NCBI GenBank assembly: GCA_029560465.1
Contig: JAKQKX010000029.1
Coordinates: 1-42,440, forward strand
Length of the DNA: 42,440 nt
Source of the DNA: Candidatus Omnitrophota bacterium
GTDB lineage: Bacteria; Omnitrophota; Gorgyraeia; Zapsychrales; JANLHA01
Direction of reading: 5' to 3'
The position numbers and the translations under genes were made by a program. A model generated the notes under the pieces. It saw only the letters and a program-made list of their open reading frames with translations, was not told where the DNA came from and ran no database searches. This document shows, in pieces, positions 1-8,131 of this stretch (its first letter is position 1; every line of letters starts with the position of its first letter).

Positions 1-1300
1 CCTACGGTTGTGACACGGGCGATTGAAGTGTCCTCTCTGCCGCAGGCCCAGAAGAATGAAATCAGCCAGGAGTTCAGCTCAGCGGTTCAGCAGGCGGCGA
101 CGAGCGGCCAGCCGTTGAATTTAGCTAGTATTCCGAAATTAGTGGCGGCTATTGAGCGGCCGGAAACAAGTTTAGCAACAGGCATAAGCCGGGAAATACC
201 CAAAATCGGGCAAGAATTAGAAACACCTGCAGGGCAAATTACTGTCGCCAAGCAGATCTTACCGAGTGTGAACCCTACGGTTGTGACACGGGCGATTGAA
301 GTGTCCTCTCTGCCGCAGGCCCAGAAGAATGAAATCAGCCAGGAGTTCAGCTCAGCGGTTCAGCAGGCGGCGACGAGCGGCCAGCCGTTGAACATCACAA
401 GTGTGCCGAAGTTAGTGGCCGCGATAGAACGGCCGGAAACCGGGATATCAGCGGGGATCAGCCGGAACATTCCGACATCGAGCCCGGTGATGCAGGGCGA
501 GCAGGTGAATATAGCGAAGGCGGTGCTGCCGAGCGTGAGCCCGGCGTTGGTGAGCCGCGCGATTGAAACATCCTCGCTGCCGCAGGCCCAGAAGAATGAA
601 ATCAGCCAGGAGTTCAGTTCAGCGGTTCAGCAGGCCCAGACGAGCGGCCAGCCGTTGAATTTAGCCAGTATCCCGCGTTTAACCAGAGCGATTGAGCAGC
701 CGGAGAGTGGGATCGCGGCCAGAATTAGCAGCGTTGTTCCCACATCAAGCCCGACAGCTGTGACGGAACGTGTTAAGATCGCTAAAGAGATGGTGCCGAA
801 CATAAGTCCGACAGTGATCTCTGACGCTATCGAAATTGCGGAAATTCCTGAATCAGCCCGGAACGAATTACGTCAGGAATTCAATACAGTAAGCCGTCAG
901 GCAATCAACCAAGGGAAAACCGTTCAAATACGGGATTTACCAAAATTAGCGGCGGCTATTGAGAATCCGAATACTAAAATAGCAGATAGCATCATGCGGA
1001 CTGTCCCGGCGACACCTTCTTTAGAAACTCAAACTATGCAAGTTGAGTCCGTCAAATCCATCTTGCCACAGCTTTCCGCTCAGGTTGTGTCTTCGGCTAT
1101 TAGTGAATCCAACCTCTCTGAGCGTGAAAAGGTCGACCTCATTGGGAAGTTCACCGTGGCCAGTAATTTAGCAGAAAAATCAGGACGGTTCGTGGATATC
1201 AATGCGATGCCCGAACTTGTAACAGCCATTGAGAAACCGGATACCGGCTTGGCTATGCAGTTAGCCAGAGCGGTCCCGACAAAATTGGAGTCAGCGGCGA
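1..1300 (+). repeat. Tandem ~270-bp direct repeats inside the coding sequence
   Basis: Unit starts near 1, 274, 541, 808 and 1078 give periods of 273, 267, 267 and 270 bp, all multiples of three. The first 119 bases of the first two units are identical, and the third is nearly so. Units four and five are recognisable only at protein level. This gradient suggests recent duplication or gene conversion toward the upstream side. Confidence 0.9.
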
Positions 1301-1767
1301 ATAAACAAAACCTTAAAGTATCAACTCTTTCTAATCTTGCATCTCAGACCCGAGAACTGGACGCCTTGTTTAGAAAAGATACAACAATCGGTACTCAGGA
1401 AAGAGAAAAATTGGTCCAGGAAGTCCAGTCACTTAAGCAGTCGGGCGGGTTAACGGATATTCGGAAATTCCGTTCCCAGGCTTCACCGGAGTTGCTGGCC
1501 AGAGTGACGAAACCCCCTATCGGACCGGAACTGGAAAGGGTCGGTGGTATTAACTTAAATGCTAAACTATTTGATTTCCGTATCAATAAAGAAGGGAATG
1601 GGGTTCAGATTCCTATCTCTCTTAAAGAGGGGCAGGAAATCAACTTCGGTGGCTTGGAACCGTTTGTTATTGAAGTTGTCCCGGCTACCCCAGATTCGAT
1701 TCCTTTTAGCGAATCCAATATTGATACAGCGGGAACGAATGATCCTTTAAGGATGAGCAGGAAATAA
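1..1767 (+). CDS. Large tandem-repeat protein, C-terminal part (5' truncated by window)
   Basis: The reading frame is open from base 1, and the first three codons (P-T-V) match the internal repeat, so the gene begins upstream of the window. The visible part contains about five tandem units of 89-91 residues, starting near bases 1, 274, 541, 808 and 1078. Each unit carries an 'AIE.SSLPQAQKNEI' core, then 'QEFSSAVQQA', a 'SGQPLNL.S.PKL' stretch and 'AAIE.PET'. Bases 1-119 and 274-392 are identical, so the units are recently duplicated, while the last two have diverged strongly. After the repeats comes a unique C-terminal region of roughly 150 residues that is rich in charged residues. No transmembrane segment or sorting signal is visible. 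I do not recognise a function. A large helical surface, scaffold or secreted protein is possible, and long repeat proteins of this kind are known from Omnitrophota and related uncultured phyla. Confidence 0.9.
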   Translation, partial: PTVVTRAIEVSSLPQAQKNEISQEFSSAVQQAATSGQPLNLASIPKLVAAIERPETSLATGISREIPKIGQELETPAGQITVAKQILPSVNPTVVTRAIEVSSLPQAQKNEISQEFSSAVQQAATSGQPLNITSVPKLVAAIERPETGISAGISRNIPTSSPVMQGEQVNIAKAVLPSVSPALVSRAIETSSLPQAQKNEISQEFSSAVQQAQTSGQPLNLASIPRLTRAIEQPESGIAARISSVVPTSSPTAVTERVKIAKEMVPNISPTVISDAIEIAEIPESARNELRQEFNTVSRQAINQGKTVQIRDLPKLAAAIENPNTKIADSIMRTVPATPSLETQTMQVESVKSILPQLSAQVVSSAISESNLSEREKVDLIGKFTVASNLAEKSGRFVDINAMPELVTAIEKPDTGLAMQLARAVPTKLESAANKQNLKVSTLSNLASQTRELDALFRKDTTIGTQEREKLVQEVQSLKQSGGLTDIRKFRSQASPELLARVTKPPIGPELERVGGINLNAKLFDFRINKEGNGVQIPISLKEGQEINFGGLEPFVIEVVPATPDSIPFSESNIDTAGTNDPLRMSRK

Positions 1768-1782
1768 TAACGCGGTAGAGTT

Positions 1783-1833
1783 ATAGACAAAAAAGCGGGA
1801 TATCATTATTATGATTCCCGCTTTTTTGTCTAT
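1783..1833 (+). terminator. Strong Rho-independent (bidirectional) terminator
   Basis: A perfect 18-bp inverted repeat has its left arm at 1783-1800 and its right arm at 1816-1833. The loop can pair further (ATCAT/ATGAT) with a one-base bulge. The arms carry A6 on the left and T6 on the right around a GCGGGA/TCCCGC core, so it could work in both directions. It lies 16 bp after the repeat protein and cuts it off from the following glycosyltransferase. Confidence 0.9.
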
Positions 1834-1964
1834 GCCATAGAATTATAGAAAATTATTTAATCCGTTGATTCTATTGATGAATACCGATATAGTTACTTTC
1901 AGGTATGAACAAAGATCCATTCCAAGGGTTATCAGGTTGTCCTCCTTATAAAAATTAAGTAGTC

Positions 1965-3623
1965 ATGAAACATTGGAAGTATAATATTTTATTGTTAGCC
2001 TTGGGGTATGTCCTTCTCATGATGGGCAATGGATTGATTCCGTTGACTCATCCGGACGAGGTTTTTTATGCCCAGACCGCCCAGGAGATGCTGAGCCGCG
2101 AGAGCTGGCTGATTCCAATTCTTTTTGAACACCCCCAATTTGAGAAGCCGATTTTTTTTTACTGGTTGTTAGTCGGGGCCGCAAGATTTTTTGGCTTAAC
2201 GGCGTTTACCGCGCGTTTTTGGCCGGCTTTTTTCGGAATGATGGGTTTGCTTATCACGTACTGGGTCGCATGGTTGTTATTTAGAAATAAGCGGGTGTCT
2301 TTCTTGGCGGGAGTGATTCAAGGGACATCTTTTATTTATATCGCGTTGTCCCGGGCGGTCTTAACCGACATGGTTTTCTCGATGTGGGTCGTCCTTGCCT
2401 TGGGGGCCTTTTATGGGGCTTACCGGTGCCAGGATAAAAGGGATTTAGGGCACCTGTTGTTTTGGGTTTGTGTGGGGCTGGCCGTGTTGACAAAAGGGCT
2501 GCTCGGATTGTGTTTCCCGGTTGGAACGGTTTTGTTGTTTTTGAGCTTTCAGAAAGATTGGGGGTATTTGCGGAGTTGGTCTGTTTTGCGGGGGGGGATT
2601 GTTTTTCTCCTAATTGCGGCCCCGTGGCATGGGTATATTTTTTCGCAATACGGTGACGGTTTTATAAATGAATATTTTTTAAATGTCCATATCCGCCGGT
2701 TGTTTGTGGCGGAACACGCAAAATGTAATACCTGGTATTTTTACGCTTTGACCCTCGGGGCGGGGTTCCTTCCTTGGACTTTCCTCTGCGCCCCCCCCCT
2801 CGCACGGATTCCAAGCCTTTATAAAAATAAGTTAGCGTCCCAAGAACCTTTTGTTTTCTTGCTTTCCTGGTTTCTCGGCATTTTTATCTTTGTGCAGCCG
2901 GCTTCTTCCAAGCTTGCCAGTTATATTTTTCCGGCTTTCCCTGTGATCACGATTTTGTCCGCGTTATGTCTTGATGATTTCCTCCGCTCCTATCAAGATG
3001 TCAGCCGGAGAGGGGTGCGTTTTGTGCAGTTCAGCGTGAGTCTTTTCGGTTCATTCCTGCTGTTAAGCAGCCTGGGGGTGGTCATGGCCAGGAATTATTT
3101 TAAGTCTTTCGCTCCACAGGCATGGCCCGTTGTTATTATGGCTTTGGCTTTCGGTGGCTTCGGCGTTTTGCTTGTTTTTTTTGTTTGGAGGAAAAAATTT
3201 TACGCTGTCACAGGGCTGTTTACGTTGTTCCCCATGATTCTAATCCTTTCTTTCCTGCTGTTCCGTTCCATGGCGGTGCCTTGGGTGTCTTGCCAGGATA
3301 TCGCAACCGTATTGCGAACGCTCGATCAATCTGGCACAACACTCCTGGTCAGTAAATTTTATGTCCGGGGAGTCCGATATTTTACAGGCCGCGACATCGC
3401 GACGGTTAATGTATGGGGTGAAGATTTTTATAGCCCTCATCCGATTCCGTTTCTTAACACGGACCGGAAGGTGGCGGATTTCTTAAAGGCGCAGCCTTTC
3501 ACTTTCGCTGTTGTCAAAAAAGGGGACCTGGAAGATTTGGTGAGGATATGCGCGCTGAATGGTTTTGCTCTCCGGAATATGGGGGGCGTGGGGGGGAAAT
3601 ATATTCTTAGAATTCAGCCGTAA
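1965..3623 (+). CDS. ArnT/PMT-type membrane glycosyltransferase (GT-C fold)
   Basis: This 552-residue, highly hydrophobic protein has about a dozen predicted membrane segments. After the first membrane segment it carries the acidic loop motif 'THPDEVFYAQTAQEM' (residues ~27-41), the Asp-Glu signature of the GT-C PMT/ArnT superfamily. Members move a sugar from a polyprenyl-phosphate donor to lipid A, glycan or protein on the periplasmic face. The usual size (about 550 aa) and the PMT_2-like pattern 'EKPIFFYWL' followed by 'ARFWPAFFG' support this. The acceptor and sugar cannot be told from sequence. No Shine-Dalgarno is evident, and a TATAAA lies 12 bp before the ATG. The gene contains unusually long homopolymers: T9 at 2152-2160, G8 at 2590-2597, C9 at 2791-2799 and G7 near 3590. 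Confidence 0.88.
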   Translation: MKHWKYNILLLALGYVLLMMGNGLIPLTHPDEVFYAQTAQEMLSRESWLIPILFEHPQFEKPIFFYWLLVGAARFFGLTAFTARFWPAFFGMMGLLITYWVAWLLFRNKRVSFLAGVIQGTSFIYIALSRAVLTDMVFSMWVVLALGAFYGAYRCQDKRDLGHLLFWVCVGLAVLTKGLLGLCFPVGTVLLFLSFQKDWGYLRSWSVLRGGIVFLLIAAPWHGYIFSQYGDGFINEYFLNVHIRRLFVAEHAKCNTWYFYALTLGAGFLPWTFLCAPPLARIPSLYKNKLASQEPFVFLLSWFLGIFIFVQPASSKLASYIFPAFPVITILSALCLDDFLRSYQDVSRRGVRFVQFSVSLFGSFLLLSSLGVVMARNYFKSFAPQAWPVVIMALAFGGFGVLLVFFVWRKKFYAVTGLFTLFPMILILSFLLFRSMAVPWVSCQDIATVLRTLDQSGTTLLVSKFYVRGVRYFTGRDIATVNVWGEDFYSPHPIPFLNTDRKVADFLKAQPFTFAVVKKGDLEDLVRICALNGFALRNMGGVGGKYILRIQP

Positions 3624-3676
3624 AATATCAAGACTGAAAACTTTTTAACGGCGGTTTGTCCCGGGAATGATTTGTC

Positions 3677-4564
3677 ATGACCATAAAATCCGATGTTGCT
3701 CAGAAAGTCACTGAAATAGCGCTCAAATTGCCGCGTTCTTTTCCAGGCGGTGAAGAGATTTTGCGGTCGTTATTATCGCAATTCGGAATCCCGGAAACAG
3801 AAATTGTGGAACGGCAGACCGCAACGCATATATTTGTGTTGCTATATGTTCGTCGGAAACCCGCGCAGGAAAAGATCCTGTCCCGGGTTAGGCTATTAAA
3901 TCTTGCCGGGCTTGATGTAGAGGTCAAAGAGATTTACCCTAAGGACTGGCAGGATACCTGGAAAGAGGCGATCCGCCCGTTCCCGTTAACGTCAAAGTTT
4001 GACGTGGTCCCGCTGTGGCGGAAGGATGATTATAAACCGTGTCCAGGGAGGACCCCGCTTATTATCGATACAGCCTTGTCTTTCGGGACTGGCTTGCATG
4101 AGACAACCCGTTTTGTCGCGTTGCTCATTGAGAAATGCGAAGGGAAGTTCTCCCGTTTCCTGGATGTCGGAACCGGGACAGGGATATTATCCCTGGTTGC
4201 TTATTATTGCGGGGCCTGCCATATCGATATGGTCGATGTCAATGAAGACTGTGTCGTGACCGCGCGACAAAATATGTTACGGAATCGAGTTCCATACCAT
4301 AAAATATTTTGTCGTGACATTGCTGGTTTTAAATCGTCGATAGCCTATGATATGGTCGCGGCCAACTTGACATCCCATGATTTAAAATGTTGCGCGCCTG
4401 TGCTGTTGCCTCTTTGCCGCCCCGGCGGTTATCTGGCCTTGTCCGGGATCGCCTTAGAGCATCTTGACGATGTGAGGCAGTATTGGAAAGGGTATCCGTT
4501 CCGGTGTTTGAAAGTGCTGACAGGCCAATCTTGGGGGGCGCTTTTGTATAAAAAGGCTATCTGA
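3677..4564 (+). CDS. prmA: Ribosomal protein L11 methyltransferase PrmA
   Basis: This SAM-dependent methyltransferase trimethylates ribosomal protein L11. The 295-residue length is normal for PrmA. The family signatures are in order: 'DWQDTWKEAIRPF' at ~90-102, 'DTALSFGTGLHETT' at 131-144 (the PrmA-specific DPGxAFGTGxHxTT region), the SAM-binding motif I 'DVGTGTGILS' at 163-172, the acidic 'DMVDVN' after beta-2, and 'VAANLTSHDL' near 227-236, equivalent to the NIL motif. In this last motif Thr-Ser replaces the usual Ile-Leu, a small departure. It is followed 10 bp later by the release-factor-like gene, so the two form a translation-related pair. Confidence 0.93.
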   Translation: MTIKSDVAQKVTEIALKLPRSFPGGEEILRSLLSQFGIPETEIVERQTATHIFVLLYVRRKPAQEKILSRVRLLNLAGLDVEVKEIYPKDWQDTWKEAIRPFPLTSKFDVVPLWRKDDYKPCPGRTPLIIDTALSFGTGLHETTRFVALLIEKCEGKFSRFLDVGTGTGILSLVAYYCGACHIDMVDVNEDCVVTARQNMLRNRVPYHKIFCRDIAGFKSSIAYDMVAANLTSHDLKCCAPVLLPLCRPGGYLALSGIALEHLDDVRQYWKGYPFRCLKVLTGQSWGALLYKKAI

Positions 4565-4574
4565 GGATTTTTTT

Positions 4575-5006
4575 ATGGCCAGAGGTGGATCATCGGAATT
4601 CAGGAGTAAGGAGCTCTCGCGGCGCATGCGGTCGCTGGGTGTCTTCGAAAAGGATCTTGAGGAGCAGTTTGTCCGTTCGTCCGGCCCCGGCGGGCAAAAT
4701 GTTAACAAGCTGGCGACGTGCGTGACTTTAGTCCATCGCCCTTCGGGGCTTAAAGTTAAATGCCAGCGAGAACGTTCCCAGGTGTTGAACCGGATTGCGG
4801 CCAGGGAAATTTTGTGCGATAAGGTCGAGTCGGAACGAAGGCGGGCTTTGGCCCGCGCCCAGCAAGAACGGGAGAAATGTTTGAGACAAAGGCGCAGGAA
4901 ACCCGCGGCTCTTCAGGAAATGATCTTGGAAGAGAAAAGACGGCAGGCTGCCAAGAAGCGGGACCGGCGGCGCATCCTTTTAGGGAAGATTTCTTTTGAT
5001 GATTAA
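4575..5006 (+). CDS. Peptide chain release factor-like protein (GGQ domain only, ArfB / C12orf65 type)
   Basis: The 143-residue protein contains the class I release-factor catalytic loop 'SGPGGQNVNK' (residues ~36-45), followed by a 'GLKVKCQRERSQVLNR' segment typical of the family. It lacks the codon-recognition domain of RF1/RF2 and ends in a long Lys/Arg-rich tail (about residues 85-135), which in ArfB-type proteins enters the mRNA channel. The likely role is hydrolysis of peptidyl-tRNA on stalled ribosomes. A GAGGA Shine-Dalgarno lies before the ATG. The Gln of GGQ, the methylated catalytic residue, is present. I cannot separate ArfB from the bacterial mtRF-R-like group by eye, so no symbol is given. 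Confidence 0.85.
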   Translation: MARGGSSEFRSKELSRRMRSLGVFEKDLEEQFVRSSGPGGQNVNKLATCVTLVHRPSGLKVKCQRERSQVLNRIAAREILCDKVESERRRALARAQQEREKCLRQRRRKPAALQEMILEEKRRQAAKKRDRRRILLGKISFDD

Positions 5007-5319
5007 ATTCAAATATCCATTGCCTCCTCGGGGGCGGGTTTCGTGGTGTGCTTGCCCGGGCCGGGGGCATTTTCTATGACTCGGGAAGCTGATGGAAGAT
5101 TATGAATCCAGTTGTTAAGAACAGGGAATAGTCCTTTTAAAATTGGCCGGGAAAGATTATGATAGCACTCATTAGTAGGCCCTGTTCTGCGGTGGGAAAC
5201 CATGCTTTTGTGACCGTGAAGATATGGTTTCATGGCTTGGGCGGAATTTCATATTGAAACCCTGGAGGAGCGGCAAAGCGCTCAGACGCCTCTGGGGGGG
5301 CGCTCTAGAGGAGGATGGC
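5007..5319. other. Intergenic stretch of 313 bp with no supported gene
   Basis: No convincing gene is present. A weak GC-rich hairpin (TGCCC at 5053-5057 with GGGCA at 5065-5069) is followed by TTTTCT and may be a terminator for the prmA operon. The frame of the next gene stays open back to 5224, but that extension lacks a Shine-Dalgarno and reads as an unusual Arg/Trp-rich leader, so I treat 5224-5319 as untranslated. A G7 run sits at 5294-5300. Confidence 0.5.
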
Positions 5320-6936
5320 ATGAGTGAGCTGATTCGAGATAAGCGGACGACGGGGACGATATTGCTTGTCCTTGCGACCCTGTTCATATTCTTCGGGGTT
5401 ATCTTCCGCTGTTTTCATATCACGGATAACGATTTCATATTTTATGACGAGGGGTATTATCTTAACTATAACCGCCAGGTAATGTTCATTATCGCTAATC
5501 ATCCCCCGCAAGACTTCGGGGATTTTTTTAACGCTTTTGGTGCTTACCTGCGGACATCGTTGGCCAGCGCGAAAGCGCTCTGGTTTTTGGTGGTGAACGC
5601 CCGCGTTTATTTCGTCGGTTTTCATGCCTGGTATTTTCCCCGGGTTGTTTCAGCGGTTTCCGGTATCTTAACGCTGCTGATCCTGTTTTTCTTCACCGGG
5701 CGGTTTTATGAGAACCGCACGGTTTCCTGGTTGGCTGTTGTTATTTTGGCGGTCTATCCGAGCCATGTCTTTTATTCCCGTTTGGGCCTGCAGGAAGCGT
5801 TGAGCACCTTGCTGGTCTTGGCTGGCTTTTTTCTTTATATCTTTCCGCCTCGGTTTGGGCCTAGGGCCGTTCTGTCCGCGCTGGCTTTCGCCGCCGCTTT
5901 TTTTACGAATTATCGGCTCATCATCCTTCCGGTGTTTTACCTTTTCGCGGAAGTTTGGCTGGCCTTTTGTGATCGCCGTCCTGTGAATATCCGCAAATTG
6001 GCCTGGGTCACTGTTGCGTTCTTTTCCATGGTCTTCCTGATCGGGAGCCTGGACGGGGGGAAGAATACTTATATCACGTTTGGCTGGATGTTCCATCAGG
6101 CTAACCTGGCTAAGAAGCAATTCCACCTGATCAATTTTTTTTCTTTCCCGTACTATATTTTCCGCTTGGATAACTGGATCCTTGGCGCGCTTTTTTTTGG
6201 AAACATTTATTTTCTATATCAGAAGAGGTTCCGGGTTGTCTTCCCGTTCCTCTGTGTCTGCCTGCAGATGTTGATATTTTCTTTCGCCAGCGAAAAGGGG
6301 GCCAGATATTTATGTGCCATGACACCCTTTATCGCCATGTCGGTCGCGTATCTGTTGTACAGCGTGTTTTCTGAACAGCCCCATAACCGGGTGGCGTGGG
6401 TGATGTGTGGCCTGGCGATGATCAGTTTGATGTATCTGAAGTCTTGGTCTGTGGCCAAAAGCACTTCGGATTATCGGGCCGCTACGGAATTTATCATGTC
6501 GCAGGGCAGGCCGGCGGGGTTTGTCTCGACCCAGAATTATGTCCAGAATTTATATGTGCCGGACGCGCATAAAGTCCAGCCCTGTCCATCGGACTTTGAA
6601 GGGTTATTTTACCTGGCTTCTCAGGGATACCGTTACCTGGTGTTGTGCCCGCAGGCCTATGTGTCGCTCGCTGAAAATAATGAACGGTTCCATCCCCGGT
6701 TAACCAGTTTCCTGGAGTTCGTCCGGACTCATATCAAGCCGGTGAAGGTGTACCCTCATTTCAATGAGACCCTCCTGGAGCGGTTTGTCTTTGATCATAA
6801 TGAACAGCTTCTGCGTTCGATCCGTTTCCTGAATCAGGCACGTGTCCACAGATACGGTGAATTGAGAGTTTACGATTTATCGCAAGTTGTTAACGAAGCC
6901 TTAAGTCTTATGCGGAAAGTCCAGGGCCGGCCATGA
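5320..6936 (+). CDS. Membrane glycosyltransferase, GT39/PMT_2-like
   Basis: This protein of 538 residues (from the ATG at 5320) has many hydrophobic segments. The first is a TM helix at ~13-35, followed by the acidic loop 'FYDEGYYLNYNRQVM' (~44-58), the Asp-Glu-Gly motif of GT-C polyprenyl-phosphate sugar transferases. The soluble C-terminal ~120 residues would be periplasmic. I chose 5320 because GAGGAGG (5308-5314) sits 5 bp upstream. The longer frame to 5224 has no ribosome site. The stop overlaps the apbE start by 4 bp (ATGA), implying translational coupling. Donor and acceptor are unknown. With the gene at 1965 it gives the window two envelope glycosyltransferases of the same superfamily. 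Confidence 0.82.
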   Translation: MSELIRDKRTTGTILLVLATLFIFFGVIFRCFHITDNDFIFYDEGYYLNYNRQVMFIIANHPPQDFGDFFNAFGAYLRTSLASAKALWFLVVNARVYFVGFHAWYFPRVVSAVSGILTLLILFFFTGRFYENRTVSWLAVVILAVYPSHVFYSRLGLQEALSTLLVLAGFFLYIFPPRFGPRAVLSALAFAAAFFTNYRLIILPVFYLFAEVWLAFCDRRPVNIRKLAWVTVAFFSMVFLIGSLDGGKNTYITFGWMFHQANLAKKQFHLINFFSFPYYIFRLDNWILGALFFGNIYFLYQKRFRVVFPFLCVCLQMLIFSFASEKGARYLCAMTPFIAMSVAYLLYSVFSEQPHNRVAWVMCGLAMISLMYLKSWSVAKSTSDYRAATEFIMSQGRPAGFVSTQNYVQNLYVPDAHKVQPCPSDFEGLFYLASQGYRYLVLCPQAYVSLAENNERFHPRLTSFLEFVRTHIKPVKVYPHFNETLLERFVFDHNEQLLRSIRFLNQARVHRYGELRVYDLSQVVNEALSLMRKVQGRP

Positions 6937-7982
6937 AAATTCTCCTTCACAGGATAGCCAGAGGAATTTCGGGGTTGATTTTTGTGATAGGATTGCTCTG
7001 GGGCTGTGCCCGCCCTCACAGCGATCAGCTTCAGAGATCCAGCCAGACAAAAGTTTTGATGGGAACGTATGTGACGGTGGATGTGTGTTATTCGCGCGAG
7101 GACGCCAGGGTTCTCTTGGACGCATATAATGAGGTGTGGGCCCGGGTGCAGGAGCTCCAGGAGATCATGAGCCTTTATGAGCCGCGGAGTGAAATCTCCC
7201 GGATTAACGGATCGTATCCTGATGCGGTTCCTGTGGGCCATGAGCTTTACCAGGTTTTGGACTCTTCCATCCGGATCTCCGAATTGACCCGGGGGGCTTT
7301 TGATATTACAGTCTTTCCCCTTGTCCATTTATGGCGGGAGTCGGGGAGGGCAAAGAGGCTCCCTTCCAAGATGGAGATCTCCCAGGCTCAAGACAGAACC
7401 GGGATGCGTTTTATTGAACTGCTCGAAGACCAGCGTGTCCGGCTGTTGAAGCCGGGGATGTCTTTAGACCTGGGGGGCATAGCGAAGGGGTACGCGGTTG
7501 ACGAGGCGGCGCGGGTTCTCCGGTCTAGGGGGTTTAAGGATTTCTTTATTGACGCGGGAGGCGATCTTTACCTGGGCGGCCAGAGTTGCCAAGGGACGCC
7601 CTGGCGTATCGGAATCAGGAACCCGGCGAGGAAAGACCAGATTATAGATATTGTAGAAGTGCGGAATCAGGCGGTCACCACCTCGGGGAGTTATGAGCAG
7701 TATGTTGAAATCGGCGGGCGGAACTATTCTCATATTATCGATCCCAGGACGGGTTTTCCTCAGGAGGGGGTCGTGAGCGCCACCGTGATAGCGCCCATCA
7801 CTTATGAGGCCGACGCCTTGGCCACCGCTTTGTGTGTCCTGTCCCAGCAGGAGGGGATTGAGCTTATTGAGTCTATGGGGGAATCTTACGGCGCGCTTTT
7901 GATCGTTTCGGACTCTCGAGTTGATCATTTGAAACTCGTGCCGAGCCTGAAATACCAAGAGCACCGCCTGCCGAAGTTTTGA
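6933..7982 (+). CDS. apbE: FAD:protein FMN transferase ApbE (lipoprotein)
   Basis: ApbE covalently attaches FMN to Thr/Ser of target proteins such as the Rnf/Nqr subunits, on the periplasmic side. An N-terminal signal with lipobox 'GLLWGC' (Cys at ~25) indicates export and lipidation. The family motifs are 'MGTYVTVDV' (~44-52), 'EISRIN' (~86-91), 'SLDLGGIAKGYAVD' (~178-191), 'DAGGDLYLGG' (~208-217) and 'YSHIIDPRTGFP' (~263-274), with the metal-binding 'EADALATALCV' near 290-300. At 349 aa it is full length. It overlaps the preceding glycosyltransferase by 4 bp. No flavinylation target gene is in the window. Confidence 0.93.
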   Translation: MKILLHRIARGISGLIFVIGLLWGCARPHSDQLQRSSQTKVLMGTYVTVDVCYSREDARVLLDAYNEVWARVQELQEIMSLYEPRSEISRINGSYPDAVPVGHELYQVLDSSIRISELTRGAFDITVFPLVHLWRESGRAKRLPSKMEISQAQDRTGMRFIELLEDQRVRLLKPGMSLDLGGIAKGYAVDEAARVLRSRGFKDFFIDAGGDLYLGGQSCQGTPWRIGIRNPARKDQIIDIVEVRNQAVTTSGSYEQYVEIGGRNYSHIIDPRTGFPQEGVVSATVIAPITYEADALATALCVLSQQEGIELIESMGESYGALLIVSDSRVDHLKLVPSLKYQEHRLPKF

Positions 7983-8070
7983 CCCGTCTTTAAGGCCAAG
8001 GACGCCCTTTGGTCGCGGATAAGAAGGCGGGATAGATATTTTGAGTAAAAAAATGCCTTATTCGAGGAAT

Positions 8071-8081
8071 TTTGATATAAT
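8071..8081 (+). promoter_or_regulatory. Extended -10 promoter upstream of glgP
   Basis: TGATATAAT (TGn extended -10 with a perfect TATAAT at 8076-8081) lies 51 bp before the TTG start of glgP, in the 149-bp gap after apbE. A good -35 at the right distance is not obvious, which extended -10 promoters tolerate. A second TATAAT occurs at about 8105. Confidence 0.5.
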
Positions 8082-8131
8082 AATTACCTTCAAGCCGAAG
8101 TGTTTATAATTGATTATTAAAGGAGGAGAGA

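Noticed and set aside
1-1300. Repeats as a CRISPR array or non-coding satellite
   Set aside because: Unit length of 267-273 bp, always a multiple of three, with an unbroken frame across all units; no short repeats or spacers.
5009-5233. Minus-strand open frames of 60-230 codons throughout the window
   Set aside because: They lie opposite strong plus-strand genes, lack ribosome sites and resemble no protein family; they are shadows of the coding strand.
5224-5319. Upstream extension of the second glycosyltransferase
   Set aside because: No ribosome site and an atypical leader, while GAGGAGG sits 5 bp before ATG 5320.
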